Positions 8,835-17,083 of a DNA stretch of 64,000 nt are shown here, one piece after another. Source of the DNA: Streptomyces sp. NBC_00513 (GTDB lineage Bacteria; Actinomycetota; Actinomycetes; Streptomycetales; Streptomycetaceae); assembly GCF_041431415.1 (NCBI RefSeq), contig NZ_CP107845.1, positions 7,440,001 through 7,504,000 of the forward strand, read 5' to 3'. The notes under the pieces were generated by a model, which saw only the letters and a program-made list of their open reading frames with translations, had not been told where the DNA came from and did no database searches. The position numbers and the translations under genes are program-made. Numbering within the stretch: position 1 is the first letter of the stretch; the number at the start of each line of letters is the position of its first letter.

Positions 8835-9257
8835 GTGCGTCACCGCATCGCTGCTGTCTCTGCCGCTGCCCTCCTCAGCCTTGCCGGCGTCGCCGGCGTG
8901 GCACAGGCACAGCCCGCGAGCCTGTACGCCCCGTCCGCCCTGGTCTTCACCGTCGCCCAGGGGGACGACTCCGCGGCGACCGTCGTCCGGGCGTCCACCC
9001 TCAGCTGCGCGCCGAGCGCGCAGGGTACCCACCCCGACCCCAAGGCCGCCTGTACGGCCCTGAAGGCCACCGGCGGCTCCTTGGACCGCCTGCTGGCCGC
9101 CCCCGACCACGGCCGCGCGTGTCCGATGAACTACGACCCGGTCACCGTCACCGCGGACGGCGTGTGGCAGGGCAGCCGCGTCGCCTGGAAGCACACCTTC
9201 TCCAACGCCTGCGCCATGTCCGCGACCCTGAACGGGAACGCCGTCTTCGCGTTCTGA
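8835..9257 (+). CDS. Streptomyces subtilisin inhibitor (SSI) family secreted protease inhibitor
   Basis: 140 aa with a GTG start and a Sec signal peptide ending about VAQAQPA. The mature part starts with SLYAPSALVFTV and ends SATLNGNAVFAF, both hallmarks of SSI. All four cysteines that make the two SSI disulfides are present (LSCAP, AACTAL, RACPM, SNACAM). The reactive-site loop reads CPMNYDP, so P1 is Met as in classical SSI, predicting inhibition of subtilisin-like proteases; P1' is Asn instead of the Val of S. albogriseolus SSI. In Streptomyces these inhibitors hold secreted proteases in check during development. Confidence 0.96.
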   Translation: MRHRIAAVSAAALLSLAGVAGVAQAQPASLYAPSALVFTVAQGDDSAATVVRASTLSCAPSAQGTHPDPKAACTALKATGGSLDRLLAAPDHGRACPMNYDPVTVTADGVWQGSRVAWKHTFSNACAMSATLNGNAVFAF

Positions 9258-9273
9258 TCCGACCCCGGCGGGC

Positions 9274-9294
9274 GGGCCTCGGAACAGGAGGCCC
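9274..9294. terminator. hairpin between convergent genes
   Basis: GGGCCTC (9274-9280) pairs with GAGGCCC (9288-9294) around a 7-nt loop, 17 bp after the SSI stop. Confidence 0.5.
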
Positions 9295-9348
9295 CTCGCC
9301 GCACCCGGCCCGTGACGCCCGCCGGCTCCCCCGAGGACCCTTCGGACG

Positions 9349-9696
9349 TCAGATGTGGCCGAGCACGTTGACGACGCGGCCGTTGGGGTCGCGGACCATG
9401 AAGCGCCGCACTCCCCATTCCTCGTTCTGCAAGGGGTGGACGATCTCGGCGCCTTCCTCCAGCACGGCCGCGTAGACCGCGTCCACATCGTCCACCTCGA
9501 CGCTCAGGTCGGGATTGACCGGCGCGGTCTTGTCGGAGCTCATGAAGCTGATCTGCGCCGTCGGACTGGACGGTGAGGCGAGCGTCATGATCCAACCGTG
9601 GTTCATCACCTCCTCGAAGCCCAACAGGCCGTAGAACTCGCGACTTTCCCGCGCGGCCTCGGAAACGATGTTCGGCACGACGCGACGTACGGCCAT
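9349..9696 (-). CDS. VOC family (glyoxalase/bleomycin-resistance fold) protein
   Basis: 115 aa from the ATG at 9696, chosen because GGAG lies 7 nt upstream; a longer in-frame start would overlap the next gene. The layout of two babababb modules is visible: VPNIVSEAARESREFYGLLG, LSVEVDDVDAVYAAVLEEGA, and the final MVRDPNGRVVNVLGHI strand carrying the usual D-P-x-G turn. Metal ligands cannot be assigned with confidence. Function is unknown; VOC proteins include dioxygenases, isomerases and antibiotic-binding proteins. Confidence 0.85.
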   Translation of the reverse strand: MAVRRVVPNIVSEAARESREFYGLLGFEEVMNHGWIMTLASPSSPTAQISFMSSDKTAPVNPDLSVEVDDVDAVYAAVLEEGAEIVHPLQNEEWGVRRFMVRDPNGRVVNVLGHI

Positions 9697-9727
9697 CAAC
9701 TGCTCCACGGTGAGAGGGAAGGGGTGG

Positions 9728-9970
9728 TCAGAGATCCGGAACGACCTCGGGCGGCGAGGCATCCGACAGGGCGGCCGGTCGGCCGAGACGGGAGCCGAGG
9801 CGCGACCGCATCTCGGCTGCCGCGCCGCGGACGTCCGCGTCCTGCCGGTCGTCGTCGAGGAAGCCGAGGAGGACGATCAAGGCCCGGGCCTCGTCCTCGC
9901 TGATGAGCTTGAGTCGTTGCCCGGTGACGCCGTCGAGGAGGATGTCGAGTAGTTCGAGAGTGTCGTCCAT
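9728..9970 (-). CDS. short acidic hypothetical protein
   Basis: 80 aa, mostly helical and acidic (MDDTLELLDILLDGV; EDEARALIVLLGFLDDD). No family recognised. It lies 31 bp upstream of the VOC gene on the same strand. The coding pattern (G/C third positions) is normal, but the Shine-Dalgarno is poor, so the start is uncertain. Confidence 0.55.
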   Translation of the reverse strand: MDDTLELLDILLDGVTGQRLKLISEDEARALIVLLGFLDDDRQDADVRGAAAEMRSRLGSRLGRPAALSDASPPEVVPDL

Positions 9971-10036
9971 GCAGGAGACAACGGCGCCCGGACCCGCCGC
10001 GTCACCTCTGTCGCCGGACGGGGTGAGGCTCCCTCG

Positions 10037-10405
10037 TCAACCACGACTCGTGTCGATGACGCAGAAGCGGTTGCCGTCGGGGTCGGCGAGAACGACGAAG
10101 TCGGGGTCGGCGGGGTAGAGGTCCCAGTCGACGCGCTCGGCGCCCAGGGACACCAGCCGGTCCACCTCGGCGGCCTGATCGGCCGCGTCCGCGGCGTACA
10201 GGTCCAGGTGGGTCCTCGGATGTTCCCGCACCGGCGTCCGGCTCAGTCCGAGGGCCAGATGGACCCCGGCCCCGGTCGCCGGCGCCAGCACGGCCCAGTC
10301 CTCCTCCACCTCGTCGCGCGGCACGTAGGCCAGGGCCCGCGTCCAGAACGCGACCGCACGCCGTACGTCCGAAACACCCAACACGACCGATCCGATGTTC
10401 AACAT
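10037..10405 (-). CDS. VOC family protein (glyoxalase-like)
   Basis: 122 aa. It begins NIGSVVLGVSDVRRAVAFW, the standard first beta-alpha of a VOC module, and ends PDFVVLADPDGNRFCVIDT, the standard last strand. A DLYAADAADQAAEVDRLVSLGAE segment marks the second module. The substrate is unknown. It is separated from the rodlin gene upstream by a very strong terminator, so it is probably transcribed alone. Confidence 0.88.
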   Translation of the reverse strand: MLNIGSVVLGVSDVRRAVAFWTRALAYVPRDEVEEDWAVLAPATGAGVHLALGLSRTPVREHPRTHLDLYAADAADQAAEVDRLVSLGAERVDWDLYPADPDFVVLADPDGNRFCVIDTSRG

Positions 10406-10470
10406 CCGCCGATTATCGCGCTGTCGGCTCCCTGGCGCTCCAGGGATATCGCATCGGGGTGTCTCGCCGC

Positions 10471-10510
10471 GCGGCGAGCGTCACGCACGGGCGCGGCGAG
10501 CGTCACGCAC
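10471..10510. repeat. 22-bp tandem repeat beside a terminator
   Basis: GCGGCGAGCGTCACGCAC occurs at 10471-10488 and again at 10493-10510. The second copy runs into the base of the terminator stem. Noncoding. Confidence 0.7.
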
Positions 10511-10555
10511 GCAGAGGAGCCTCCCACCCCGAAGGGTGGGAGGCTCCTCTGCGTG
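10508..10555. terminator. very strong intrinsic terminator, 22-bp perfect stem
   Basis: Bases 10508-10529 pair without mismatch with 10534-10555 around a 4-nt CGAA loop. It lies about 150 bp after the rodlin stop (minus strand), consistent with insulating a highly expressed gene. Confidence 0.85.
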
Positions 10556-10705
10556 CCGGTGGGCACCCCGCCTGAACGGCCCCTCGCGCGGCGCGTGGTG
10601 CGCGCCGACGAACGAGGTGAAGTCACGGAGGGGGATGGGTAAGCCGGGGCCTCGTGGGCACTCGCGCAGGCGTCGGAGGCCCCGGCCGACGGGGGGAGCG
10701 GTGCG

Positions 10706-11122
10706 TCAGCTGCCGGCCGACAGGTTGCCGGACAGGACCGGGATGTTGTCCAGGATGTGCGAGAGCGGCTCGTCGCCCTTGGCCTGGGTGGAGTTCTCGG
10801 TGCACTGCTGGTTCTGCGGGTTGGACAGGACGTTGACGTCCTGGACACCGACGTTGGCGAGCAGGGCGATCAGCGACTGGGCGTTGACCTTGGCCGGCAG
10901 GCCGATGCAGGGCTTGTTCAGGGTGCCCTGGACGAGGCTGAGCTGCGGGCTCTGGTCGCCGGCGGTCTTCTGGTTGCCGTAGATCTGCGAGGCGCCGTTG
11001 CCGTTGACGGTGTTGACGCCGTTGTCGTTGCCGATGGCCATGGCCGGGGCGGCCACTGCGGCGCCCGCGCCGAGGATGGAGGCGGTGGCGGCGGCGGTGG
11101 CCATCATCTTCTTAATCATCAT
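10706..11122 (-). CDS. rodlin family secreted protein (RdlA/RdlB-like)
   Basis: 138 aa from the ATG at 11122, preceded by GAGAG. A Sec signal peptide (MMIKKMMATAAATASILGAG ... APAMA) is followed by mature IGNDNGVNTVNGNG. The body matches rodlins in order: GDQSPQLSLVQGTLNKPC, a hydrophobic centre, VQDVNVLSNPQNQQC, ENSTQAKGDEPLSHILDNIPVLS. Two cysteines are conserved. Rodlins organise chaplin fibrils into rodlets on aerial hyphae. Only one rodlin is present and no chaplin is in the window, unlike the paired rdlA/rdlB of S. coelicolor. Confidence 0.92.
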   Translation of the reverse strand: MMIKKMMATAAATASILGAGAAVAAPAMAIGNDNGVNTVNGNGASQIYGNQKTAGDQSPQLSLVQGTLNKPCIGLPAKVNAQSLIALLANVGVQDVNVLSNPQNQQCTENSTQAKGDEPLSHILDNIPVLSGNLSAGS

Positions 11123-11285
11123 TGATCTCTCTGGTGCACGAGTGGACGGTGACAAGTGCCTTGATCAACGCGTGGACCCCGCACAGGTTTCGCCGGTTCT
11201 CCCGGTTCACCCGTTCAGCCGCAGATCGGTTCCGTCGACACCATGGCCGACCACTCACCTGCCCGACCGGTGTGCCGAGTTCCCG

Positions 11286-11891
11286 TCACGGCCCTCGCCA
11301 GAGGTTGGCGAACGCCGAGTTCTCGATGGTCCGCCTCTGACGTACGGCTTCCAGTTCCATGACCGCGTCATTGACGACGGCCAGTACGGTCGTCACCGCG
11401 TCGTCGCCGAGGTTCGGCTCGTCGTCGGACTGCTCGCTCTCGATACCCACGGCCGAGGCGAGGGTGACGAGGACCGGTTCGGCGGCCTCCCAGCGGCTCA
11501 GGGACCGGCGCCTGGAAGGCGAATCGACCAGTTCCAGGCGATCGGCGCCGAAGGGCGACAAACCCCCTCGCCGGGGGACCAGTTGACCGTCCTTCTCCAA
11601 GGCCGCCTGATAACTCCCGGAGAGGTCACCGCCCCTGCGCCACAGCCACTCCTCGACCCGCTCGTAGGGCACCTGGCGGACGAGGGACTCCGCTGCCTCG
11701 CCGAGGAGGCGGTCATCCGGTGAAGGGTCCCGCTCCGGCACGATCCGGTCGCCGTCCAGGGTGACGGCCCCGGCGCCGATGAGGTCGATCAGCTCGGCTC
11801 CCGCGAGCGCGAGCGACAGGTCTCCCTGCCCCACGGGCCGGCTCACCTGCCGCTCCATGGCCAGGAAGAACAGGTCTTTCGCCGTTGTCAT
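11286..11891 (-). CDS. GPP34 (GOLPH3/Vps74-like) family protein
   Basis: 201 aa. The pattern TAKDLFFLAMERQVSRPVGQGDLSL, ALAGAELIDLIGAGAVTLDGDRIVP and RQVPYERVEEWLWRRGGDL is that of the actinobacterial GPP34 family, related to the eukaryotic phosphatidylinositol-4-phosphate-binding GOLPH3. The bacterial role is unknown; in Streptomyces such genes often sit near conservons or membrane-associated regulators. The ATG at 11891 is the only sensible start. No operon partner is evident. Confidence 0.85.
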   Translation of the reverse strand: MTTAKDLFFLAMERQVSRPVGQGDLSLALAGAELIDLIGAGAVTLDGDRIVPERDPSPDDRLLGEAAESLVRQVPYERVEEWLWRRGGDLSGSYQAALEKDGQLVPRRGGLSPFGADRLELVDSPSRRRSLSRWEAAEPVLVTLASAVGIESEQSDDEPNLGDDAVTTVLAVVNDAVMELEAVRQRRTIENSAFANLWRGP

Positions 11892-12147
11892 GAACGGCTC
11901 CCCTCGAAGTCTCGGCGGTGAGTCGCCACCACCCGGCCGGCCCGATGCGCGGAGGCTTGAACGAACTCCCGCGCGTGGAGTTCCAGTATGGCCCTCGCCG
12001 CGTCCCGCCGGGGTGGGGACGGTGCGGGACGCGACGGCGGGCCCGAGGCGGATCCGCCCCAGGACGACTCCCTCGCGCGCGAAGTCACTGACCAGGAGCA
12101 CGCGTTCGTGGGCTTCGGGGGCGCGAGCGCCGAAGAGCCGGGCGGGG

Positions 12148-13794
12148 TCAGTCACCCCGGAACGCCCCGCCGGCGGCCACGCCCGCGAGTGGCCGGGGTG
12201 AGGAGAAGGGCGGTGTGTCCGGGCGGCACGTCGTTCCGGGCGGCGGGAGGGTGCCGTCGACGAAGTACCGGCTCTCGTAGGAGTTGACGCAACTGCTGGA
12301 GTTGTTGAACAGCGCGGTGTGCCCGTACCCGTCGTGGGTCAGCAGGCGGGCATGGGCCAGCTCCTTGGCCATGGCCTGGGCGTCCGAGTACGGCGTGGAG
12401 GGGTCGTAGGTGGTGCCGACCACCAGCACGGGGTGCGCCGTGGGCCTGTCCCACGGGCCGCGGTAGCGGTTCGCGGAGCGGGCCGGCCAGGTGGCACACG
12501 GTTCCGCCGCCCAGGTCCAGTACCGTCCGGCGTCGCCCGCGCGGCCGGCGCTGCCCTCCTCAAGGGAGTGGTAGACGGCGGGGTCGCGCGGATTGGGGCT
12601 GTCGCCGCACCACACGGCGGCCGCCTGCTCGTCGCCCAGGTACGGATTCGGCTGCGCGACCGGGGGCGGGGGCGGGTACACGGGCTGCCCGGGCACGCGG
12701 CCCCGCCACAGCTCCTGGAGCCGACCGGCGAGATCCGTCCACCCCGGGTGGACGATGTAGAGGCCGTTCACCACGTCCGCGATCGTCCTGGAGTACGTCC
12801 ACTCGCCGACCGGACGCTCCCGGAGGCGCTTCGTGAGTCCGTCGAACTTCTCGCGGGTCGCTTTCGGGCTGCCGGCGGAGAAGGCGCAGCGGGCGGTCGT
12901 GGTGGAGCCGCAGAGAGCGAGGAAGCGGTCCAGTGTCGCCGCCGCGGTGCGGTCCGAGCCCATGCGCAGCAGCGTCGTGGAACGCGGTTCGCCCTGAGAG
13001 GCGTGGTTCGTCCAGGCCTGCGGGTCGATGTTGCTGTCGAGGACCATGGCGCGGACCTTGTCGGGGAACAGGTTGGCGTACGTGGCGCCCAGGAAGGTGC
13101 CGTACGAGACCCCGAGGAAGTTGATGTGCTGCTCGCCTGTCGCCCTGCGCAGAAGTTCGAGGTCCTGGGCGGTGTCCGCAGTCGACACGTGGCGCAGCAG
13201 TTCGGGATCGCGGCGGCGGCAGCGCTGCCCGAGATCCTCGTACGCGGCGATCCAGGACGCCCGCTCCTTGGCGCCCACCGGGAAGCCGACCGGTTTGCCC
13301 GAGGCCCAGGCGGCGGCCTTCTCGGGGCTCTCGAAGCAGTTCACCGCGGTGCTGTTGCCGATGCCGCGGGGATCCCAGCTGACGATGTCGAACCGCTCCC
13401 GCAGCTCCTTCGGGAAGGCCCCGTAATTGGCCGGCATCTGCACCGTCCCGGGCCCGCCGGGGCCGCCGGGGTTGAAGAAGAGGGTGCCGACGCGCCGCCC
13501 CGGGTCGCTCGCCTTGCGTCGGACCACCGCCAGGTCGATGCCGCGCCCGCGAGGTTCGCGGTGGTTCAGCGGCACCTTGAAACCGGCGCAATCGAAGGGG
13601 CTGCCGGGCACACAGGGGTGCCAGTCCAGTCGCCCCTGGCCGGCTGTCGACGCGGACGCGGTTACCGACGGCGACGGCATGCCGTCGGCGGGGGCGAGCG
13701 TGGGCCCGAGGAAGAGCGTGGAGCCGATGGCCGTCACGGCCAGCGTCGCCGCGTAGTGCCGGGAGCGGCCTCTCGTGGATCCGGGTACGGACAT
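12148..13794 (-). CDS. secreted alpha/beta hydrolase, tripeptidyl aminopeptidase-like (S33/TAP)
   Basis: 548 aa with a Sec-type signal (HYAATLAVTAIGSTLFLGPTLAPADG). Core motifs: GTLFFNPGGPGGPGTV (oxyanion hole), DIVSWDPRGIGNST, nucleophile elbow GVSYGT, late Asp in YDPSTPYSDA and His in GYGHTALF. The C-terminal TAP domain carries paired cysteines (SSCVNSYESRYFVDGTLPPPGTTC). This is the Streptomyces SlpD/SlpE/Tap group of extracellular aminopeptidases that remove N-terminal tripeptides. It may act on the same extracellular protein pool that SSI protects. Confidence 0.92.
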   Translation of the reverse strand: MSVPGSTRGRSRHYAATLAVTAIGSTLFLGPTLAPADGMPSPSVTASASTAGQGRLDWHPCVPGSPFDCAGFKVPLNHREPRGRGIDLAVVRRKASDPGRRVGTLFFNPGGPGGPGTVQMPANYGAFPKELRERFDIVSWDPRGIGNSTAVNCFESPEKAAAWASGKPVGFPVGAKERASWIAAYEDLGQRCRRRDPELLRHVSTADTAQDLELLRRATGEQHINFLGVSYGTFLGATYANLFPDKVRAMVLDSNIDPQAWTNHASQGEPRSTTLLRMGSDRTAAATLDRFLALCGSTTTARCAFSAGSPKATREKFDGLTKRLRERPVGEWTYSRTIADVVNGLYIVHPGWTDLAGRLQELWRGRVPGQPVYPPPPPVAQPNPYLGDEQAAAVWCGDSPNPRDPAVYHSLEEGSAGRAGDAGRYWTWAAEPCATWPARSANRYRGPWDRPTAHPVLVVGTTYDPSTPYSDAQAMAKELAHARLLTHDGYGHTALFNNSSSCVNSYESRYFVDGTLPPPGTTCRPDTPPFSSPRPLAGVAAGGAFRGD

Positions 13795-14050
13795 GCTCCG
13801 CCGTTCTCCTTCGCCGTCGGGCGCCCTTCGCGGTCGATGCCGTGCACACCGCGGTACGCGTTCCTGCGCACAACGACACTGTGATCCGGCGCCGCGCGCG
13901 AGCCGACCGCACCCGAACGAGGGGCCGGCCCGTAGCCTCGTCGGGCCCCGAGCGGGCCGATCGGGGCAGTGGGCGGGGCCCGGACGCCCCCCGATTGCGG
14001 CGCCCGCCGTGCGGCGGGACGCTGGAAGTGCCCGCTGTCAGGAGATCGCC

Positions 14051-15445
14051 ATGAACGGCACGACGCTGGAGGCGATGCGGACCGCGCTGCGCGGCCCGGT
14101 CATCGGCCCGCAAGACCCGGAGTACAACGAGACCCGCAAGCTCTACAACGCGATGATCGACCGACGGCCGGCCGCCTTCGTGCGGTGCGCGGACGCGGCG
14201 GACGTGAAGGCCGCGATCGGCCTGGTCCGCGACAGTGGCCTCGACATCGCCGTACGCGCAGGCGGCCACAGCGGTCCCGGCCTGTGCCTGCTCGACGGCG
14301 GGGTCACGCTCGACCTGTCGCCGATGCGCTGGGTCCGGGTGGACCCGGCGGCGAGGACCGCCATCGTGGGCGGGGGCACCCAACTCGGCGACCTCGACCA
14401 CGCCGCCCATGGCTTCGGCCTGGCCACGCCCGCCGGAATCATGTCGACGACGGGAGTCGGCGGTCTGACGCTGGGCGGCGGCCACGGCCACCTGACCCGC
14501 AGGTTCGGCCTGACCATCGACAACCTGCTCTCCGCCGACGTGGTGCTCGCCGACGGCACCTTCGTCACGGCGAGCGCCTCGGAGCACCCGGACCTCTTCT
14601 GGGCATTGAGGGGCGGCGGAGGGAACTTCGGCGTGGTGACCTCCTTCACCTTCCGACTGCACCCGGTCGACACGGTGGGCGTGTCCATCACGCTCTGGCC
14701 TGTCGACGCCACGCGCGAAGTGCTGCGCTGGTACCGCGAGTTCCTGCCGGCGGCGCCCGTGGAGCTGAACGGGTTCTTCGCCGCGCTGGCGGTGCCGCCG
14801 GGCCCGCCGTTCCCCGAGGAGATCCACGGGCACAAGATGTGCGCCGTCGTCTGGTGCTGGACCGGTGATCCCGAGGACCTCGGCGACGTCCTGGCCCGCG
14901 TGAGTGAACCGGGTCCGCCCGCCTTCCACTTCACGACCCCGATGCCGTACCCGGTCCTGCAGACCATGTTCGACCAACTGATCCCCAAGGGCCTGCAGTG
15001 GTACTGGCGCGGGCACTTCTTCGACCAGATCACCGACGGGTCGCTGGACGTCCACCTCAAGTACGCCGAGAACCTCCCGACCGGCCTGTCGACCATGCAC
15101 CTCTACCCGATCGACGGGGCCGCCGCACGGGTCGGCAAGGACGAGACGGCATGGGCCTACCGTGACGCGGTCTGGTCGGGCGTGATCGGCGGCATCGACC
15201 CGGACCCCGCGAACGCGGAGCTGATCAGGCAGTGGGCCGTGGACTACTGGGAGGAACTGCGCCCGCACTCGATGGGCGGCACGTACGTGAACTTCATCGG
15301 CGCGGGGGAGGACCAGGACCGGGTGCGCGCCACGTACCGCGACCACTACGACAAGCTGGCGGAGATCAAGAGGACGTACGACCCGGACAACTTCTTCCAC
15401 GCCAACCAGAACATCGCTCCCGCCGGCGCGAGCGGGGCCCCTTGA
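14051..15445 (+). CDS. FAD-binding oxidoreductase, berberine-bridge-enzyme (BBE) type
   Basis: 464 aa from the ATG at 14051 (AGGAGATCGCC upstream). The PCMH FAD domain is clear: IAVRAGGHSGPGLCLLDGG, with His in GGHSG as the expected covalent FAD ligand, then GVGGLTLGGGHGHL and DNLLSADVV. The second covalent (Cys) site of bicovalent flavoenzymes is absent. The C-terminus has the BBE tail YDPDNFFHANQNI. Such oxidases act on sugars, tetramic acids or secondary metabolites. No biosynthetic cluster is adjacent, so the substrate is unknown. Confidence 0.92.
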   Translation: MNGTTLEAMRTALRGPVIGPQDPEYNETRKLYNAMIDRRPAAFVRCADAADVKAAIGLVRDSGLDIAVRAGGHSGPGLCLLDGGVTLDLSPMRWVRVDPAARTAIVGGGTQLGDLDHAAHGFGLATPAGIMSTTGVGGLTLGGGHGHLTRRFGLTIDNLLSADVVLADGTFVTASASEHPDLFWALRGGGGNFGVVTSFTFRLHPVDTVGVSITLWPVDATREVLRWYREFLPAAPVELNGFFAALAVPPGPPFPEEIHGHKMCAVVWCWTGDPEDLGDVLARVSEPGPPAFHFTTPMPYPVLQTMFDQLIPKGLQWYWRGHFFDQITDGSLDVHLKYAENLPTGLSTMHLYPIDGAAARVGKDETAWAYRDAVWSGVIGGIDPDPANAELIRQWAVDYWEELRPHSMGGTYVNFIGAGEDQDRVRATYRDHYDKLAEIKRTYDPDNFFHANQNIAPAGASGAP

Positions 15446-15521
15446 CGGTGCGGGGTTCAGCCTTGGTCCTGCCCGTCGCTGACATCCGTTCGGGGTGGGG
15501 GCGGACGGCTACGGTTGGCGC

Positions 15522-16905
15522 ATGGATCAGGGGGCGGTTGGAGCGGGTAGGCCGGTTGCGCGGCAGGACCAGGTGTCGCCGGGGGTCTTGGTCGCTGCGG
15601 TACCACGGTTCAAGCTCGACGAAGCCGTTGAGGTGTGCGGGGTGGCTGAGCGCGGTGGTGGGAAGCTTCCTCCCCATGTCACCGCGTACTTGACGATGGC
15701 CCTCTGCCTGTTCGCCGAGGACGGGGCCGAGGAGGTCGCGCAGAAGGTCACCGGTTCGCTGTCGGAGCTCGGTGTCTGGGACGCGGCATGGGAGCCACCG
15801 ACGTCCTCGGGGATCACCCAGGCGCGCGAGCGGCTTGGTCGTGATGTGCTGCGTGAGACGTTCTACCGGGTCGCCGAGCCGGTGGCTGTCGGCGAGACGC
15901 GGGGCGCCTGGCTTCGGCAGTGGCGGCTGATGGGCATCGAAGGCTTCGACCTCGATGTGCCCGACTCACCGCAGAACGCCGCCGAGTTCGGCTATGCGGG
16001 CAACGACCGCTCTCGCTCGGCGTTCCCCAGGGCCCGGGTCGTGGCCGTGGTCGAGTGCGGGTCCCACGCGTTCATGGACGCCGAGGTCGGCCCATGGGCC
16101 CGCAGCGAGAAGAAGATGGCCGCATCCCTGCTGATCTCGATTTCCAGCGACTGGCTCCTGCTGGCCGATCGCGGGTTCTACAGCTTCGCCACGTTCAGTG
16201 CCGCCACGCGGACGGGGGCTGCGGTGTGCTGGCGGGCACCGACGCGGTTGTCGCTGCCGATCCTGGAAGTCCTGTCCGACGGCACGTACCTCTCGGCGCT
16301 GGTCGACCCCGCGATTCGCGGTCGGGAGCGTGAGGAACTGCTGGACGAGGCAAGGTCCGGGGCGAAGCCGGACCCCGCCGCGGCCCATGTGGTGCGGGTG
16401 GTGGAGTACGACGTACCCGACCGCGAGGGGCAGGAACTGATCTGCCTGATCACGAACATCACCGACCCCGATGCCTTGACGGCCGCCGAACTCGCGGGCG
16501 CCTACCAGCGAAGATGGGAGGAGGAGGACGAAAAGGGGCAGCTCAAGAGCGTCCTACCCGGGCCGGGGAAGGTATTGCGGTCCACGAGTCCGGATCTGGT
16601 CCACCAGGAGGTCTGGGCCCACCTTCTGGTCCACTACGCAATCAGCTCCCTGATCTGCCAGGCCGCGACGGGCGCCGACAGCGACCCGGACCGGATCAGC
16701 TTGCTCAGAGCCGTCAATATCGTCCGCCGCACCGCCACCGGGACGGCGGCCATTCCCTCCTGAGCGATGGGACACCGTGGCAGCCGAGATGCTCGCCACG
16801 CTCGCAGCGCGCCGAACCGCAAGACGCCGGCACCTGCCGTATTCGCTCGTTCCTTTGGAGCGCGGCAAGACATCGCCGGTATCCAAGGGCGGGCTCGCTG
16901 AAAGG
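15522..16905 (+). mobile_element. IS4-family insertion sequence remnant with frameshifted transposase
   Basis: An ATG at 15522 opens 413 aa with an IS4 N-terminal domain (VPRFKLDEAVEVCGVAERGG), DDE residues in LDVPDSPQN and LLADRGFYS, and the IS4 signature Y(2)R(3)E(6)K in YQRRWEEEDEKGQLK. The frame stops at 16763 after GTAAIPS. The family's C-terminal tail (FPPERWDTVAAEMLATLAAR, RTARRRHLPYS) continues in the next frame, so a one-base frameshift near 16755 split the gene. I could not identify convincing terminal inverted repeats or a target duplication, so the ends are approximate. Confidence 0.85.
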
Positions 16906-17008
16906 TGGGTGGGCTTCGGGAGCGCGATTGGCGATATGCGGAACGGCGGAATGCGGGACGCCCCGGAGGTGACGGCCGGCCGTCATGGATTCAGCCGCAA
17001 GGCCATGG

Positions 17009-17034
17009 CTTGTCAAGTAAGTCAAGGCTTACTT
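17009..17034 (+). promoter_or_regulatory. palindromes upstream of the HelR-like gene
   Basis: Two overlapping dyads lie 50-75 bp before the start: CTTG-T-CAAG at 17009-17017 and AAGTAAG-N6-CTTACTT at 17015-17034. helR genes in Streptomyces are known to be controlled by a rifamycin-associated element, an inverted repeat in the promoter. I cannot confirm identity to its consensus from memory. Confidence 0.5.
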
Positions 17035-17083
17035 TCAGGGAACTTTGATCATATGGTGTGGCTCGAATCGAAGGAGTCCCCTG

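Noticed and set aside
12560..15400. A 946-codon open frame on the minus strand across the peptidase and BBE oxidase genes
   Set aside because: It is the antisense frame of clearly recognisable genes; the translation is low-complexity G/V/R-rich and matches no family. High GC makes such long shadows common.
15446..16910. Terminal inverted repeats of the IS
   Set aside because: Only TTCAGC is shared between the left flank (about 15454) and the inverted right flank (about 16898), which is too short to call.
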